The position numbers and the translations under genes were made by a program. The notes under the pieces were generated by a model. The model saw nothing but the letters and a program-made list of their open reading frames with translations. It ran no database searches and was not told the origin of the DNA. DNA of 64,000 nucleotides, from positions 124,001 through 188,000 of the forward strand of contig NZ_QLMG01000002.1 in NCBI RefSeq assembly GCF_003259905.1, in the 5' to 3' direction. Shown here piece after piece: positions 16,269-25,825 of the stretch; positions within the stretch are counted from its first letter, which is position 1, and each line of letters begins with the position of its first letter. This stretch comes from Salipiger aestuarii. GTDB taxonomy: Bacteria > Pseudomonadota > Alphaproteobacteria > Rhodobacterales > Rhodobacteraceae.

Positions 16269-17596
16269 TCGAGCTCTATGAATCCCAGCGCGCCATGCGC
16301 CACATGCGCAAGGCAGCGATGCACCGGGGCGTGGTCGCCATTCTGGACGTCGGCAGTTCCAAGATTGCCTGCCTGGTGCTGCGCTTTGACGGCAACGAGA
16401 CGATGGGCGACGATGGTGTCGGCTCGCTTGCCGGGCAATCCGGCTTTCGGGTGATCGGCGCGGCGACGACCCGGTCGCGCGGCGTCAGCTTTGGCGAGAT
16501 CGCCGCCATGGGCGAGACGGAGCGCGCCATCCGTACCGCCGTGCAGGCGGCGCAGAAAATGGCGAATATCCGCGTCGATCATGTGATCGTCGGCTTTTCG
16601 GGGGCGGAGCCGCGCAGCTACGGGCTGACCGGCAAGGTGGACATTGAAAACACCACCGTCACCGAACAGGACGTGGCGCGGGTGCTGTCATCCTGCGACG
16701 TGCCCGATTTCGGCTCGGGGCGTGAGGTGCTGCACGCGCAGCCGGTGAATTTCGCGCTGGATCACCGCTCGGGGCTGTCGGATCCGCGTGGCCAGATCGG
16801 TCACAGCCTGTCGACCGACATGCACATGGTGACCGTGAACGCGCAGGCGATCCAGAACATCGTGCATTGCGTCAAGCGATGCGACCTTGAACTGGCCGGG
16901 CTGGCATCGTCGGCCTATGCGTCCGGAATCTCGGCCTTGGTCGAGGATGAACAGGAACTGGGCGCGGCCTGCATCGACATGGGGGGCGGCACGACGGGCG
17001 TGTCGATCTTCATGAAGAAACACATGATCTATGCGGACACGGTCGCGATGGGCGGCAACCATGTGACGGGCGACATTTCCATGGGGCTGCAGATCCCGAT
17101 GGCGATGGCCGAGCGGATCAAGACATTTTACGGCGGGCTGTTCGCCACCGGCATGGACGACCGCGAGATGATCGAGATTTCCGGCGACACCGGCGACTGG
17201 CATCACGACCGCCGTCAGGTCAGCCGGGCCGAACTGATCGGCATCATGAAGCCGCGCGTCGAAGAGATTCTGGAAGAGGCGCGCGCCTGTCTGGATGCGG
17301 CCGGGTTCGACCACATGCCATCGCATCAGATCGTGCTGACGGGGGCGGCCAGCCAGGTGCCGGGGCTGGACGGGCTGGCCAGTCGCATTCTGGGGCATCA
17401 GGTGCGGCTCGGGCGCCCGATGCGCGTGCATGGGCTGCCACAGGCCGCCACGGGGCCGGGCTTTGCCAGCGCGGTCGGCATGTGTCTGTTCGCGGCGCAT
17501 CCGCAGGACGAATGGTGGGATTTCGAAATTCCCGTCGACCGCTATCCGGCGCGCTCGATCGCGCGCGCGGTAAAGTGGTTTCGGGACAACTGGTAG
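16265..17596 (+). CDS. ftsA: Cell division protein FtsA (actin-like membrane tether)
   Basis: The 443-residue protein shows actin-fold motifs (VAILDVGSSKIACLV; CIDMGGGTTGVSIF; IVLTGAASQVPGL) and a C-terminal amphipathic helix SIARAVKWFRDNW that should bind the inner membrane. It has a basic N-terminal extension of about 20 residues. FtsA anchors FtsZ and recruits later division proteins. It overlaps ftsQ by 4 bp. 405 bp separate it from ftsZ, so ftsZ probably also has its own promoter. Confidence 0.95.
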   Translation: MIELYESQRAMRHMRKAAMHRGVVAILDVGSSKIACLVLRFDGNETMGDDGVGSLAGQSGFRVIGAATTRSRGVSFGEIAAMGETERAIRTAVQAAQKMANIRVDHVIVGFSGAEPRSYGLTGKVDIENTTVTEQDVARVLSSCDVPDFGSGREVLHAQPVNFALDHRSGLSDPRGQIGHSLSTDMHMVTVNAQAIQNIVHCVKRCDLELAGLASSAYASGISALVEDEQELGAACIDMGGGTTGVSIFMKKHMIYADTVAMGGNHVTGDISMGLQIPMAMAERIKTFYGGLFATGMDDREMIEISGDTGDWHHDRRQVSRAELIGIMKPRVEEILEEARACLDAAGFDHMPSHQIVLTGAASQVPGLDGLASRILGHQVRLGRPMRVHGLPQAATGPGFASAVGMCLFAAHPQDEWWDFEIPVDRYPARSIARAVKWFRDNW

Positions 17597-18001
17597 AGCC
17601 GCCGCCCGCCGGTTGGCCCAGGGCGGCACGATCACGGTAATTTTTGCAGATCCGGCGGGCCGCCGCGTGACAGCCCCGCCGCGGCATGATAAAACATACA
17701 CAGACCGCTGTGGATAAGGCGGCGCACGAGGGACGGGCAGTCCCCCAGAACGACCGGACGACACCGCGCATCGCCCCATTTTGCAAGGGGGCGCCGTTGC
17801 GTCTCTAGGTGTGTCATCTGCGCTGATCCCCAAATATGGGGATGTCGGCGAAATCCCGCGCGCCGCTTGACCAGAACCCCTATATTTCGTGGTGATTCTG
17901 CGTTTTTTGCGTGACCCGAGGCTTGGGTTTGGGTAAGAATTGTCGGCAAAGGCGCAAGGACAGGCGTGCAAACAAGTCATAAATGACAGGCGGACACTGA
18001 C
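17597..18001. other. ftsA-ftsZ intergenic region (405 bp), likely ftsZ regulatory region
   Basis: No gene is seen. A clean hairpin lies at 17826-17843 (ATCCCCA, 4-nt loop, TGGGGAT). Downstream are TTGACC at 17867-17872 as a possible -35 and one GANTC methylation-type site (GATTC, about 17894). No convincing -10 box is positioned for that -35, so the promoter is not assigned. The unusual length for a gap inside a coupled cluster suggests independent control of ftsZ dosage. Confidence 0.5.
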
Positions 18002-19654
18002 ATGACTCTCAACCTCTCGATGCCAGGCCAGGACGAAGAGCTGAAGCCCCGGATCACGGTCTTTGGCGTTGGCGGTGCCGGCGGCAATGCCGTCAACAAC
18101 ATGATCGAAAAGAACCTTGAAGGCGTCGATTTCGTTACGGCCAACACCGACGCACAGGCGTTGCAGCAGTCGATGTCGGCCAACAAGGTTCAGCTTGGCG
18201 TCAAGGTGACCGAAGGTCTGGGCGCCGGGGCGCGCGCCTCGGTCGGTGCCGCCGCCGCCGAGGAAAGCATCGAGCAGATCGTCGATCACCTGGCGGGCGC
18301 GCACATGTGCTTCATCACTGCCGGCATGGGCGGCGGCACCGGCACCGGCGCCGCCCCGATCATCGCGCAGGCCGCGCGCGAGCTGGGCGTGCTGACTGTC
18401 GGCGTCGTGACCAAGCCGTTCCAGTTCGAAGGCATCAAGCGGATGCGCCAGGCCGAAGAGGGCGTCGAAGCCCTGCAAAAGGTCGTCGACACGCTGATCA
18501 TCATCCCGAACCAGAACCTGTTCCGGCTGGCCAACGAAAAGACCACCTTTACAGAGGCGTTCAGCCTTGCGGATGACGTGCTGTATCAGGGCGTCAAGGG
18601 CGTCACGGACCTGATGGTGCGTCCGGGACTCATCAACCTCGACTTTGCCGATGTGCGGGCCGTGATGGACGAGATGGGCAAGGCCATGATGGGCACCGGC
18701 GAGGCGGAGGGCGAAGATCGCGCCATCCAGGCCGCCGAAAAGGCCATCGCGAACCCGCTGCTGGACGAAATCAGCCTCAAGGGCGCCAAGGGTGTGCTTA
18801 TCAACATCACCGGCGGGCACGATCTGACGCTGTTCGAGCTTGACGAAGCCGCCAACCGCATCCGCGAGGAAGTTGACGCCGATGCCAACATCATTGTCGG
18901 CTCGACGCTGGATGACAGCATGGCAGGCGTGATGCGCGTGTCGGTCGTGGCGACCGGCATCGACGCGTCGAGCGCGCATCTGGAAATTCCGGTGCCGCGT
19001 CGCCGGATGGCCGAGCCGCTCAAGGGCGGAATGATCGAAGAAGACGCGCCCAAGCCCGCCGCGGCCCCCGCGCCGCGCCCCGTCGCGGCCCGTGCCCCCG
19101 AGCCCGAGTATGAGGAAGAAGAACCTTCGCTGTTCGAGAACATGGGCCAGCAGCGGTTCGAGGAAGAGGCGGACGAAGGCAGCTACGAACCTGCCTACCA
19201 GCCCGAAGCCGCCATTGACGAGGACGAACTTCCTACGCCCGTCTATCGCCCGCAGGTCGCCCAGTTCCAACCCCAGTCGGATGTGTTCGAAGCCGAACCG
19301 GAAGCGTTCGTCGCGCCCAAGGCGCCCGCGCCGGGCACGCCGTCGCCCGATGCCATGGCGCGTCTTCAGCAGGCAGCGGCCCGCAACCGCCAGGCGGGTA
19401 TGGCCGCACCTGTGCGTCCGCAGCCTCAGCAGCAGCCTGCCGCCGCGCCGACCCGTGTGGCGGATGCCGACAGGCCGCGTTTCGGGATCAATTCGCTGAT
19501 CAACCGGATGACCGGGCACGGCGAAGCGCAGGCGCCGCGCCGCGCCCAGCCGTCGATGCAGCCGCATCAGCCGGCACCCGTGGCCGACACCGAAGAGGCC
19601 GCGGATCAGGACCGGATCGAGATCCCGGCCTTTCTGAGACGCCAGGCGAACTGA
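18002..19654 (+). CDS. ftsZ: Cell division protein FtsZ (tubulin-like GTPase)
   Basis: The 550-residue protein has the tubulin signature [10 protein letters not shown] at about residue 110, the N-terminal [16 protein letters not shown] loop and the synergy-loop region [14 protein letters not shown]. From about residue 320 a long acidic, Pro/Ala/Gln-rich linker runs about 200 residues, ending in the conserved tail [11 protein letters not shown] that binds FtsA and other partners. Length over 500 is usual for Rhodobacterales because of this linker. A terminator follows, so transcription of the cluster probably ends here. Confidence 0.97.
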   Translation: MTLNLSMPGQDEELKPRITVFGVGGAGGNAVNNMIEKNLEGVDFVTANTDAQALQQSMSANKVQLGVKVTEGLGAGARASVGAAAAEESIEQIVDHLAGAHMCFITAGMGGGTGTGAAPIIAQAARELGVLTVGVVTKPFQFEGIKRMRQAEEGVEALQKVVDTLIIIPNQNLFRLANEKTTFTEAFSLADDVLYQGVKGVTDLMVRPGLINLDFADVRAVMDEMGKAMMGTGEAEGEDRAIQAAEKAIANPLLDEISLKGAKGVLINITGGHDLTLFELDEAANRIREEVDADANIIVGSTLDDSMAGVMRVSVVATGIDASSAHLEIPVPRRRMAEPLKGGMIEEDAPKPAAAPAPRPVAARAPEPEYEEEEPSLFENMGQQRFEEEADEGSYEPAYQPEAAIDEDELPTPVYRPQVAQFQPQSDVFEAEPEAFVAPKAPAPGTPSPDAMARLQQAAARNRQAGMAAPVRPQPQQQPAAAPTRVADADRPRFGINSLINRMTGHGEAQAPRRAQPSMQPHQPAPVADTEEAADQDRIEIPAFLRRQAN

Positions 19655-19676
19655 CATTTCGCGTCGATCGCGATGC

Positions 19677-19705
19677 AAACGCCCCCTCGGTGAGGGGGCG
19701 TTTTT
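19677..19705 (+). terminator. Rho-independent terminator after ftsZ
   Basis: An AAACGCCCCCTC stem, 3-nt loop GGT and GAGGGGGCGTTT stem are followed by Ts. It starts 22 bp after the ftsZ stop. Confidence 0.9.
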
Positions 19706-19887
19706 CGTTAAGCGCCATAGGGTTGCCGGATGCGAAAACAAGGTGCGCAGGGTTTCGCGCATTCAAGCCGCGCGATGTTTCATTCGGTTGCAATACTTGA
19801 TTTGAGATGACGCGCCGGCGTGGATATCTCCATCATCAAGGAACCGCCTGTGGGGGGCGGATCACCGAAATATCCGAGGTTTCGACC

Positions 19888-20817
19888 GTGCAGACCACAA
19901 TCAGATCCGCAGTCAGCTTTCAGGGCGTGGGCCTTCACTCGGGCCGTGCCGCCCGCCTGACCATCCGCCCGGCCAGCGCCGAACACGGCATCTGGTTCAA
20001 GCGGACCGACATCCTGCTGGGCGACGCGCTTGTGCCGGCGCGCTGGGACGCGGTCGAGGTGTCGCCGCTGTGCACCCGAATCCGCAATCGCGCCGGCGCG
20101 ACGATTTCCACCATCGAACACGTCATGGCCGCGCTGGCAGGCTGCGGTATCCACAACGCGCTGGTCGAAATCGACGGCCCCGAGGTCCCCATCCTTGACG
20201 GTTCGTCCGCGCCGTTTGTGCGTGCGATCCTGGCGCGCGGCACCCGCACCCTGCGCGCGCCGGTGCGCGCCATCGAAATCCTGGCCCCCGTGCATGTGCA
20301 GACCGCGCGCGGCTGGGCCCGTCTGTCGCCCGCCCGGCCCGGTCAGGGCCTGACCATGGATTTTCACATCGCCTTCGACGATGCGGCCATCGGCGAGCAG
20401 GACAAGAGCCTGAACCTTGCCAATGGCAGCTTTGTGCGCGAACTGTGTGACAGCCGCACCTTTTGCCGTCAGGCGGATGTGGATGCGATGCAGGCCAACG
20501 GTCTGGCGCTGGGGGGCACCTATGAAAACGCCGTGGTCGTGGATGGCGACAAGGTTCTGTCGCCCGGCGGGCTGCGCCATGCCGACGAAGCGGTGCGCCA
20601 CAAGATGCTGGATGCGCTTGGCGATCTTTACACGGCGGGCATGCCGATCCTCGGCCACTATGAGGGGCACAAGGCCGGTCACGCCATGACCAACATGCTG
20701 CTGGCCGCGCTGTTTGCCGCACCCGATGCCTGGCGTGTCGTGGAATGCGATGCGGTCTGCGCCGCGACGCTGCCCGGTGCCGGTGTTGAAATCGACGAGA
20801 TTCCGGCCGTGGCCTGA
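19888..20817 (+). CDS. lpxC: UDP-3-O-acyl-N-acetylglucosamine deacetylase LpxC
   Basis: The 309-residue zinc amidase catalyses the committed step of lipid A synthesis. Zinc ligands are visible in TIEHVMAALAG (His about 78) and in HKMLDALGD (His about 238, Asp about 242); the catalytic His lies in GHKAGHAM. GVGLHSG, DGSSAPFV and LSPGGLRHADEAVRHK are conserved blocks. The GTG at 19888 has GAGG 8 bp upstream and gives the usual family length. The longer frame from 19807 would add 27 unrelated residues. Confidence 0.95.
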   Translation: MQTTIRSAVSFQGVGLHSGRAARLTIRPASAEHGIWFKRTDILLGDALVPARWDAVEVSPLCTRIRNRAGATISTIEHVMAALAGCGIHNALVEIDGPEVPILDGSSAPFVRAILARGTRTLRAPVRAIEILAPVHVQTARGWARLSPARPGQGLTMDFHIAFDDAAIGEQDKSLNLANGSFVRELCDSRTFCRQADVDAMQANGLALGGTYENAVVVDGDKVLSPGGLRHADEAVRHKMLDALGDLYTAGMPILGHYEGHKAGHAMTNMLLAALFAAPDAWRVVECDAVCAATLPGAGVEIDEIPAVA

Positions 20818-20963
20818 CGGCGTGGCTGGGCCTGGTCACTGCATGGCAACGTCCTGCCGCAAAAGAGCGTAAAGGCGTTTTGCACCGGAATTTTCTGTGC
20901 TAGTGACTTGGCCCAAGGGCCGCCCAAACGGCCCGTTGGTACGGGAAATGAGGATTGTCGGGC

Positions 20964-21821
20964 ATGGCAGGCGGCACAAGATCGCGGACGATTGTGATCG
21001 GGGCGGCGGTTACCGCGCTTCTTCTCGGGGCTTGCACCGCGCAGGAGCGTCCCGGATACGCTCGCGGGAACGTGCCTCTGGAAACATTCACTGCAGAGCA
21101 GATCTTCGAACGGGGCGAGTACGAGATCGACAGGAAGGATGGCGAGCAGGCGGCCTATTACTTCGGTGAGGTCGAGCGGCTGTACCCCTATTCGGAATGG
21201 TCCAAGCGCGCGCTGATCATGCAGGCCTACGCCTATCATCTGGAAAAAGACTACGAGAACAGCCGCGCCTCGGCGCAACGCTTTATCGACTTTTACCCGA
21301 CCGATGACGACGCCGCCTATGCGCAATATCTGCTGGCGCTCAGTTATTACGACCAGATCGAGGAAGTGGGCCGCGATCAGGGCCTCACCTTCCAGGCGCT
21401 GCAAGCGCTGCGGCAGGTGATCGAACGCTATCCCGACAGTGAATATGCACGCTCGTCGATTCTCAAATTCGACCTGGCTTTCGATCACCTTGCGGGCAAG
21501 GAGATGGAAATCGGGCGCTATTATCTCAAGCGCAAGACCTTTGGTGCGGCGATCAACCGTTTCCGGTCGGTGGTCGAGGATTTTCAGACCACGACGCACA
21601 CCCCCGAGGCGCTGCACCGTCTGGTCGAATCCTACCTGTCGCTGGGTCTGACCGATGAGGCACAGACCGCCGGTGCGATCCTGGGATACAACTTCCAGGG
21701 CTCGCAGTGGTACGAAGACAGCTACAAGCTGCTGACCGGGCGCGGGCTGGCGATGGAGCCGCGCGGCGACAACTGGCTGTCGACGGTGTATCGTCAGATG
21801 GTCAAGGGCCAGTGGCTCTGA
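20964..21821 (+). CDS. bamD: Outer membrane assembly lipoprotein BamD (ComL)
   Basis: The 285-residue lipoprotein has a lipobox TALLLGAC with acylated Cys at about residue 24. TPR helices cover the rest: AEQIFERGEYEIDRKDGEQAAYYF, YPYSEWSKRALIMQAYAYH, ENSRASAQRFIDFYPTD and RYPDSEYARSSI. BamD works with BamA to fold outer-membrane proteins. The ATG at 20964 (GAGG 10 bp upstream) is preferred over the TTG at 20955. It sits between lpxC and recN, the usual Rhodobacterales order. Confidence 0.94.
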   Translation: MAGGTRSRTIVIGAAVTALLLGACTAQERPGYARGNVPLETFTAEQIFERGEYEIDRKDGEQAAYYFGEVERLYPYSEWSKRALIMQAYAYHLEKDYENSRASAQRFIDFYPTDDDAAYAQYLLALSYYDQIEEVGRDQGLTFQALQALRQVIERYPDSEYARSSILKFDLAFDHLAGKEMEIGRYYLKRKTFGAAINRFRSVVEDFQTTTHTPEALHRLVESYLSLGLTDEAQTAGAILGYNFQGSQWYEDSYKLLTGRGLAMEPRGDNWLSTVYRQMVKGQWL

Positions 21822-21860
21822 GAATGGCTCTGGACGCGCATTCCGCAGGGCAGGGGCACC

Positions 21861-23516
21861 ATGCTGCGCGCGCTTGAAATCAGGGACATGCTGATCATCG
21901 ACCGGCTGGATCTTGCGTTTCAGCCGGGGTTGAACGTGCTGACCGGGGAAACCGGGGCGGGCAAGTCGATCCTGCTGGACAGTCTGGGGTTTGTGCTGGG
22001 CTGGCGCGGGCGCGCCGAACTGGTGCGCAGCGGGGCGGCCCAGGGCGAGGTGACGGCGGTGTTCGAACTGTCCGCGACCCACGCCGCGCGCGCGGTGCTG
22101 GAAGACGCCGGGCTGCCGGTGTCGTCCGAATTGATCCTTCGTCGGGTCAACACCGCCGACGGGCGCAAGACCGGCTGGGTGAACGACCGACGCGCCAGCG
22201 GCGAGGTGCTGCGCCGTCTGTCCGAAACGCTGATTGAACTGCACGGCCAGCACGATGATCGGGGTCTTCTGAACCCGTCGGGGCACCGCGCCATCCTGGA
22301 CGATTACGCCGCGACCGATCCGCTGATCGCCGCCACCCGCGCCGCCTGGGCGCAGCGGCGCGAGGCCCGCAAGGCGCTGACAGCCGCCGAAGACGCGCTG
22401 GATGCGGTGCGCGCCGAAGAGGATTTCCTGCGCCACGCGGTGGCCGAACTGGAAAAACTTGCCCCGGAACCGGGCGAAGACCAGACGCTGGACGAACGCC
22501 GCCGCATGATGCAGGCTGCCGAACGCATCCGCGAGGACATCGCGCGTGCGTCGGACGCCATCGGCTATGACGGCGCCGAGGGTGCGATGTCCAACGCGCT
22601 GCGCTGGCTGGAAGGTGCGTCGGAAAAGGCCGAAGGGCGGCTTGACGGGGCGATGGCGGCGCTGACCCGCGCCATGGCCGAACTGGACGAGGCCGGGCGC
22701 GAGGTGGCCGATTGCCTCGATGCGCTGGAATTCAACCCGGCCGAACTGGAAGACACCGAAGAGCGGCTGTTCGCCCTGCGCGGGCTGGCGCGCAAGCATG
22801 CCGTTGCCCCGGACGATCTGGCCGAACTGACGGCAACGCTGTCGGATCGCCTGGCGGCGCTGGACAGGGGGGCCGAGGATATTGCCGATCTGAAACGCGC
22901 CGTCGCCGATGCCGAAACCGCCTATGACGCTGCCGGCGATGCGCTGAGCGGAACGCGCCGCGACGCCGCCGGGCGGCTGGACGCCGCCGTCGCCGCCGAA
23001 CTGGCGCCGCTCAGGATGGAGCGCGCGGTGTTTCGCACCGAAGTGACGCCCGGCGAGCCCGGCCCCGAGGGGCGGGACGCGGTGGCTTTTACCGTCGCCA
23101 CCAACCCCGGCGCGCCGTCTGGGCCGTTGAACAAGATTGCATCGGGGGGCGAGCTGTCGCGCTTCCTGCTGGCGCTCAAGGTGTCGCTGTCGCAGGAACG
23201 CAACCGCGGCGTCACGATGATTTTCGATGAGATCGACCGGGGCGTCGGGGGCGCCACCGCCAATGCCGTGGGCCGCAGGCTCAAGGCGCTGGCAGACGAC
23301 GGGCAAGTGCTGGTCGTGACCCATTCGCCGCAGGTGGCCGCCCTTGGGGCGCATCACTGGCGGGTGTCCAAACGGGTGGAAAGCGACATGACCCTGTCGA
23401 CCGTCACGCCGCTTGCCGATGACGCGCGCGAGGATGAGATCGCGCGCATGCTGTCGGGCGACACCGTGACGCCCGAAGCCCGCGCCGCGGCGCGGGCGCT
23501 GCTGGGCTCGTTCTAG
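21861..23516 (+). CDS. recN: DNA repair protein RecN
   Basis: The 551-residue SMC-like ATPase starts with ALEIRDMLIIDRLDL and has Walker A GETGAGKS (residues 29-36). A coiled-coil-rich centre is full of Ala, Glu and Arg. The C-terminal signature KIASGGELSRFLLALK, Walker B MIFDEIDRGVGG and VLVVTHSPQVAA follow. It acts in double-strand-break repair. No LexA/SOS box was recognised upstream. Its 3' end overlaps the convergent hydroxylase gene by 4 bp. Confidence 0.95.
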   Translation: MLRALEIRDMLIIDRLDLAFQPGLNVLTGETGAGKSILLDSLGFVLGWRGRAELVRSGAAQGEVTAVFELSATHAARAVLEDAGLPVSSELILRRVNTADGRKTGWVNDRRASGEVLRRLSETLIELHGQHDDRGLLNPSGHRAILDDYAATDPLIAATRAAWAQRREARKALTAAEDALDAVRAEEDFLRHAVAELEKLAPEPGEDQTLDERRRMMQAAERIREDIARASDAIGYDGAEGAMSNALRWLEGASEKAEGRLDGAMAALTRAMAELDEAGREVADCLDALEFNPAELEDTEERLFALRGLARKHAVAPDDLAELTATLSDRLAALDRGAEDIADLKRAVADAETAYDAAGDALSGTRRDAAGRLDAAVAAELAPLRMERAVFRTEVTPGEPGPEGRDAVAFTVATNPGAPSGPLNKIASGGELSRFLLALKVSLSQERNRGVTMIFDEIDRGVGGATANAVGRRLKALADDGQVLVVTHSPQVAALGAHHWRVSKRVESDMTLSTVTPLADDAREDEIARMLSGDTVTPEARAAARALLGSF

Positions 23517-24706
23517 CCCCGCGCGCCCAGCCCCAGCTGCATCAGCGTCTTGCGCAGCGGTGTGACGCTGTAGAGCGCATTCAGCGCCCTTGCCCGCGCG
23601 TCGCGCAACGGCGGTGCCGACAGCATCGAGGCGCGGTTCAGCAGGGTGATCCCCGCCACCCGCGCGCGCACATCCGCGATGCGCGCCCGGTGATAGCTGT
23701 CCAGCATGCGCGCATCGCCCAGACTGTCCGGCCTGGCCTGTGCCAGATCCAGCAGCGTGGCGACGTCGTTCAGCGACATGTTCAGCCCCTGCGCCCCGAT
23801 GGGGGGCACCACATGTGCGGCCTCGGCGACCAGCGCCATCCGCTCGGCGCTAAGCCGGTCGGCGTGCTGTGCGATGATCGGCCAGAGCGTGCGCTGCGAG
23901 GCCAGCGTCAGCCGCCCCAGCAAATGGCAGGAGCGTTGCGACATTGCGTCCTCCAGGTCGGGTGTGGCAAGCGCGAACAGCGCCTCGGCTCTGGGGCCCT
24001 GTTCCATCCAGACCACGGCCGAGGAAGGCCGGCCTTCGTGATCGGGCAGCGGCACAAGCGTAAAGGGGCCGCCGGTGCGGTGAATCTCGGTCGAGACGTT
24101 GCCGTGGGGCAGGGGATGCGTCACCGCAAAAGCCAGCGCCTTTTGTCCGAACCGCGTGGTGCTGACGCCGATCCCCGCAGCCTGGCGCATGGGCGACGCG
24201 CGCCCGTCGGCGGCGATCACCAGGCGCACCTGCGCCGTGGTACCATCGGACAGGCCGACGCGGGCATGGGCCTGCCGGGTGAACAGCGTGGTCGTGGCAG
24301 TGCCGGGGCGGAAATCGACGCCGGGCATGTCGTGCAGGGCGGCAGCCATTTCGCGCCGCAACAGCCAATTGGGCAGATTCCAGCCGAACGGCTTGTCAGA
24401 GATGTCCGAGGCGTCGAAATCCTTGATGACGCGCGGCTCGGGCACGGCGCCGCCTGCATCGACGATGCGCATGGTCTGAAGCGGCATGGCGTGATCCGCC
24501 AGCCTGTCCCACAGCCCGCAGCTCTTCAGGAACGCCTGCGCGGGTTGCAGGAAGGCGGTGGAGCGCAGATCGGCGCCGGGGGCGGCACGGGTGGTGACCG
24601 GCGGGGCCGGATCGACGCAAAGCACCGAAAACCCGGCCGCTCCGAACGCCGCCGCCGCCGTCAGCCCCGCGAGTCCGCCGCCTGAGACAAGAATGTCGTG
24701 ATCCAT
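23513..24706 (-). CDS. UbiH/UbiF/COQ6-family FAD monooxygenase (ubiquinone biosynthesis hydroxylase)
   Basis: The 397-residue flavoprotein has an N-terminal Rossmann loop (ILVSGGGLAGLTAAAA), RREMAAAL, the mid-region DG motif VIAADGRASPMRQAAG and a C-terminal block VAEAAHVVPPIGAQGLNMSLNDV. In that block the usual GDAAH reads AEAAH. The family hydroxylates the quinone ring during ubiquinone synthesis. Which position this member uses (UbiH, UbiF or UbiL type) cannot be decided here. The gene is downstream of a small membrane protein gene and the HAD phosphatase, probably in one operon. Confidence 0.88.
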   Translation of the reverse strand: MDHDILVSGGGLAGLTAAAAFGAAGFSVLCVDPAPPVTTRAAPGADLRSTAFLQPAQAFLKSCGLWDRLADHAMPLQTMRIVDAGGAVPEPRVIKDFDASDISDKPFGWNLPNWLLRREMAAALHDMPGVDFRPGTATTTLFTRQAHARVGLSDGTTAQVRLVIAADGRASPMRQAAGIGVSTTRFGQKALAFAVTHPLPHGNVSTEIHRTGGPFTLVPLPDHEGRPSSAVVWMEQGPRAEALFALATPDLEDAMSQRSCHLLGRLTLASQRTLWPIIAQHADRLSAERMALVAEAAHVVPPIGAQGLNMSLNDVATLLDLAQARPDSLGDARMLDSYHRARIADVRARVAGITLLNRASMLSAPPLRDARARALNALYSVTPLRKTLMQLGLGARG

Positions 24707-24744
24707 GGCCGATCTCCTTTCGGGTGTTATCTAGGGCGTGCCGC

Positions 24745-24957
24745 TCAGGACCCCAGCGTAATCAGCAGGATCATCGTGTAACATACTGGCACTAGCGCCA
24801 GCGCGCACATCGCCAGTCCGACGGCGCCGAAGGTCACGGTGGCGGCGATCACCCCCGCCAGCAGCACCGCGACAGCGACGTACAGCCAGGTTTCCATGCT
24901 CAGGCCCCGTGCGGGGCGGGTCGCAGGATCGGTGGTGGCGGCCTGTGTCGTATGCAT
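24745..24957 (-). CDS. Small membrane protein of unknown function (70 aa)
   Basis: The ATG at 24957 has a strong AGGAG 8 bp upstream. The protein has a Thr-rich hydrophilic head (MHTTQAATTDPATRPARG) and two hydrophobic helices (METWLYVAVAVLLAGVIAAT and GLAMCALALVPVCYTMILLI). It lies 38 bp before the UbiH-type gene in the same direction. I do not recognise the family. The good ribosome site and membrane pattern support a real gene. Confidence 0.7.
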   Translation of the reverse strand: MHTTQAATTDPATRPARGLSMETWLYVAVAVLLAGVIAATVTFGAVGLAMCALALVPVCYTMILLITLGS

Positions 24958-25057
24958 GCGGCAAACTCCTGTCGGGTCGGATCGGGCGCGGGGGCGCTGG
25001 GGGCGTGCATAAAGGGTCACGCCGTGGATATCATCGGGCGGAATGACGCAGGCGCGG

Positions 25058-25708
25058 TCACCCGTGGTCGATGCCGCGCAAGAACGCGCCAAGGTCGGGG
25101 GCGTGGTGCTGGATGTGATCCCCGGCGCCGCGTTCGGGCGCCACATGGACGGTGCGCATCCCCATCGCAAAGGGCGCCGCCAGGTTGCGCGGGTCGTCTT
25201 CGAACATCGCCGCGCTGCGCGGGTCGGTGCCGTCAAGCGCGAACACCGTCTCGAACGCCGCCGGGTCGGGTTTGGGCCGGTAGCCCGCGTGTTCGACGCC
25301 GTAGATCGCATCGAACGCCGCCTCCAGCCCGCGCGCCCGCAGGACCTGCGCCGCATAGGGGGCGCTGCCGTTGGTATAGACGATTCGGCGCCCCGGCAGC
25401 GCGGCGATCAGGTCGGCCAGGTGCGGATCGGGGGTCAGGGCGTCAAAGCTGATGTCGTGCACGTCGATCAGGTATTGTTCGGGGTCAATGCTGTGTTCGG
25501 CCATCAGCCCGGCCAGCGTGGTGCCGTGCAGATGCCACCAGGTCTTGCGCAGACGATCCGCCTCGGGGTGGTCGCTGCCGGTCACGCGCATGACGAAGTC
25601 GGTCATCCGCCGTTCGATCTGGTCAAAAAGCCGCACGCCGGGCGAATAGAGCGTGTTGTCCAGGTCGAAAACCCAGTGGCGCACGCTGGAAAAGGGTCGT
25701 TTCATCAT
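25058..25708 (-). CDS. HAD-family hydrolase, pyrimidine 5'-nucleotidase type
   Basis: The 216-residue protein opens HWVFDLDNTLYSP, the HAD motif I (nucleophile Asp, then Asp). IVYTNGSAPYA is motif II, and YRPKPDPAAFETVF with MFEDDPRNLAAPFAMGM gives motifs III and IV. The subgroup with DLDNTLY and a helical cap corresponds to Ssm1/SDT1-like pyrimidine 5'-nucleotidases. Substrate is inferred from family only. The start is one of two adjacent ATGs (25708 or 25705), after AGGGCC. Confidence 0.85.
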   Translation of the reverse strand: MMKRPFSSVRHWVFDLDNTLYSPGVRLFDQIERRMTDFVMRVTGSDHPEADRLRKTWWHLHGTTLAGLMAEHSIDPEQYLIDVHDISFDALTPDPHLADLIAALPGRRIVYTNGSAPYAAQVLRARGLEAAFDAIYGVEHAGYRPKPDPAAFETVFALDGTDPRSAAMFEDDPRNLAAPFAMGMRTVHVAPERGAGDHIQHHAPDLGAFLRGIDHG

Positions 25709-25825
25709 GGCCCTGATCCTATCCGCACCCGCGCGGCGCGGCAATGGGCGCAGGCGCCGCGAACGGGCGCATTGATCCCTGGGCGTCGATAGCGGTATCG
25801 TCGTCCATCTGATCAGGAGAGAGTG

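Noticed and set aside
16688-19762. 1024-codon open frame antisense to ftsA and ftsZ
   Set aside because: It is a shadow frame produced by GC-rich codon bias of the real genes, with His/Arg-rich composition and no motifs. The same applies to the long antisense frames at 11237-13297, 20679-23357 and 59805-62738.
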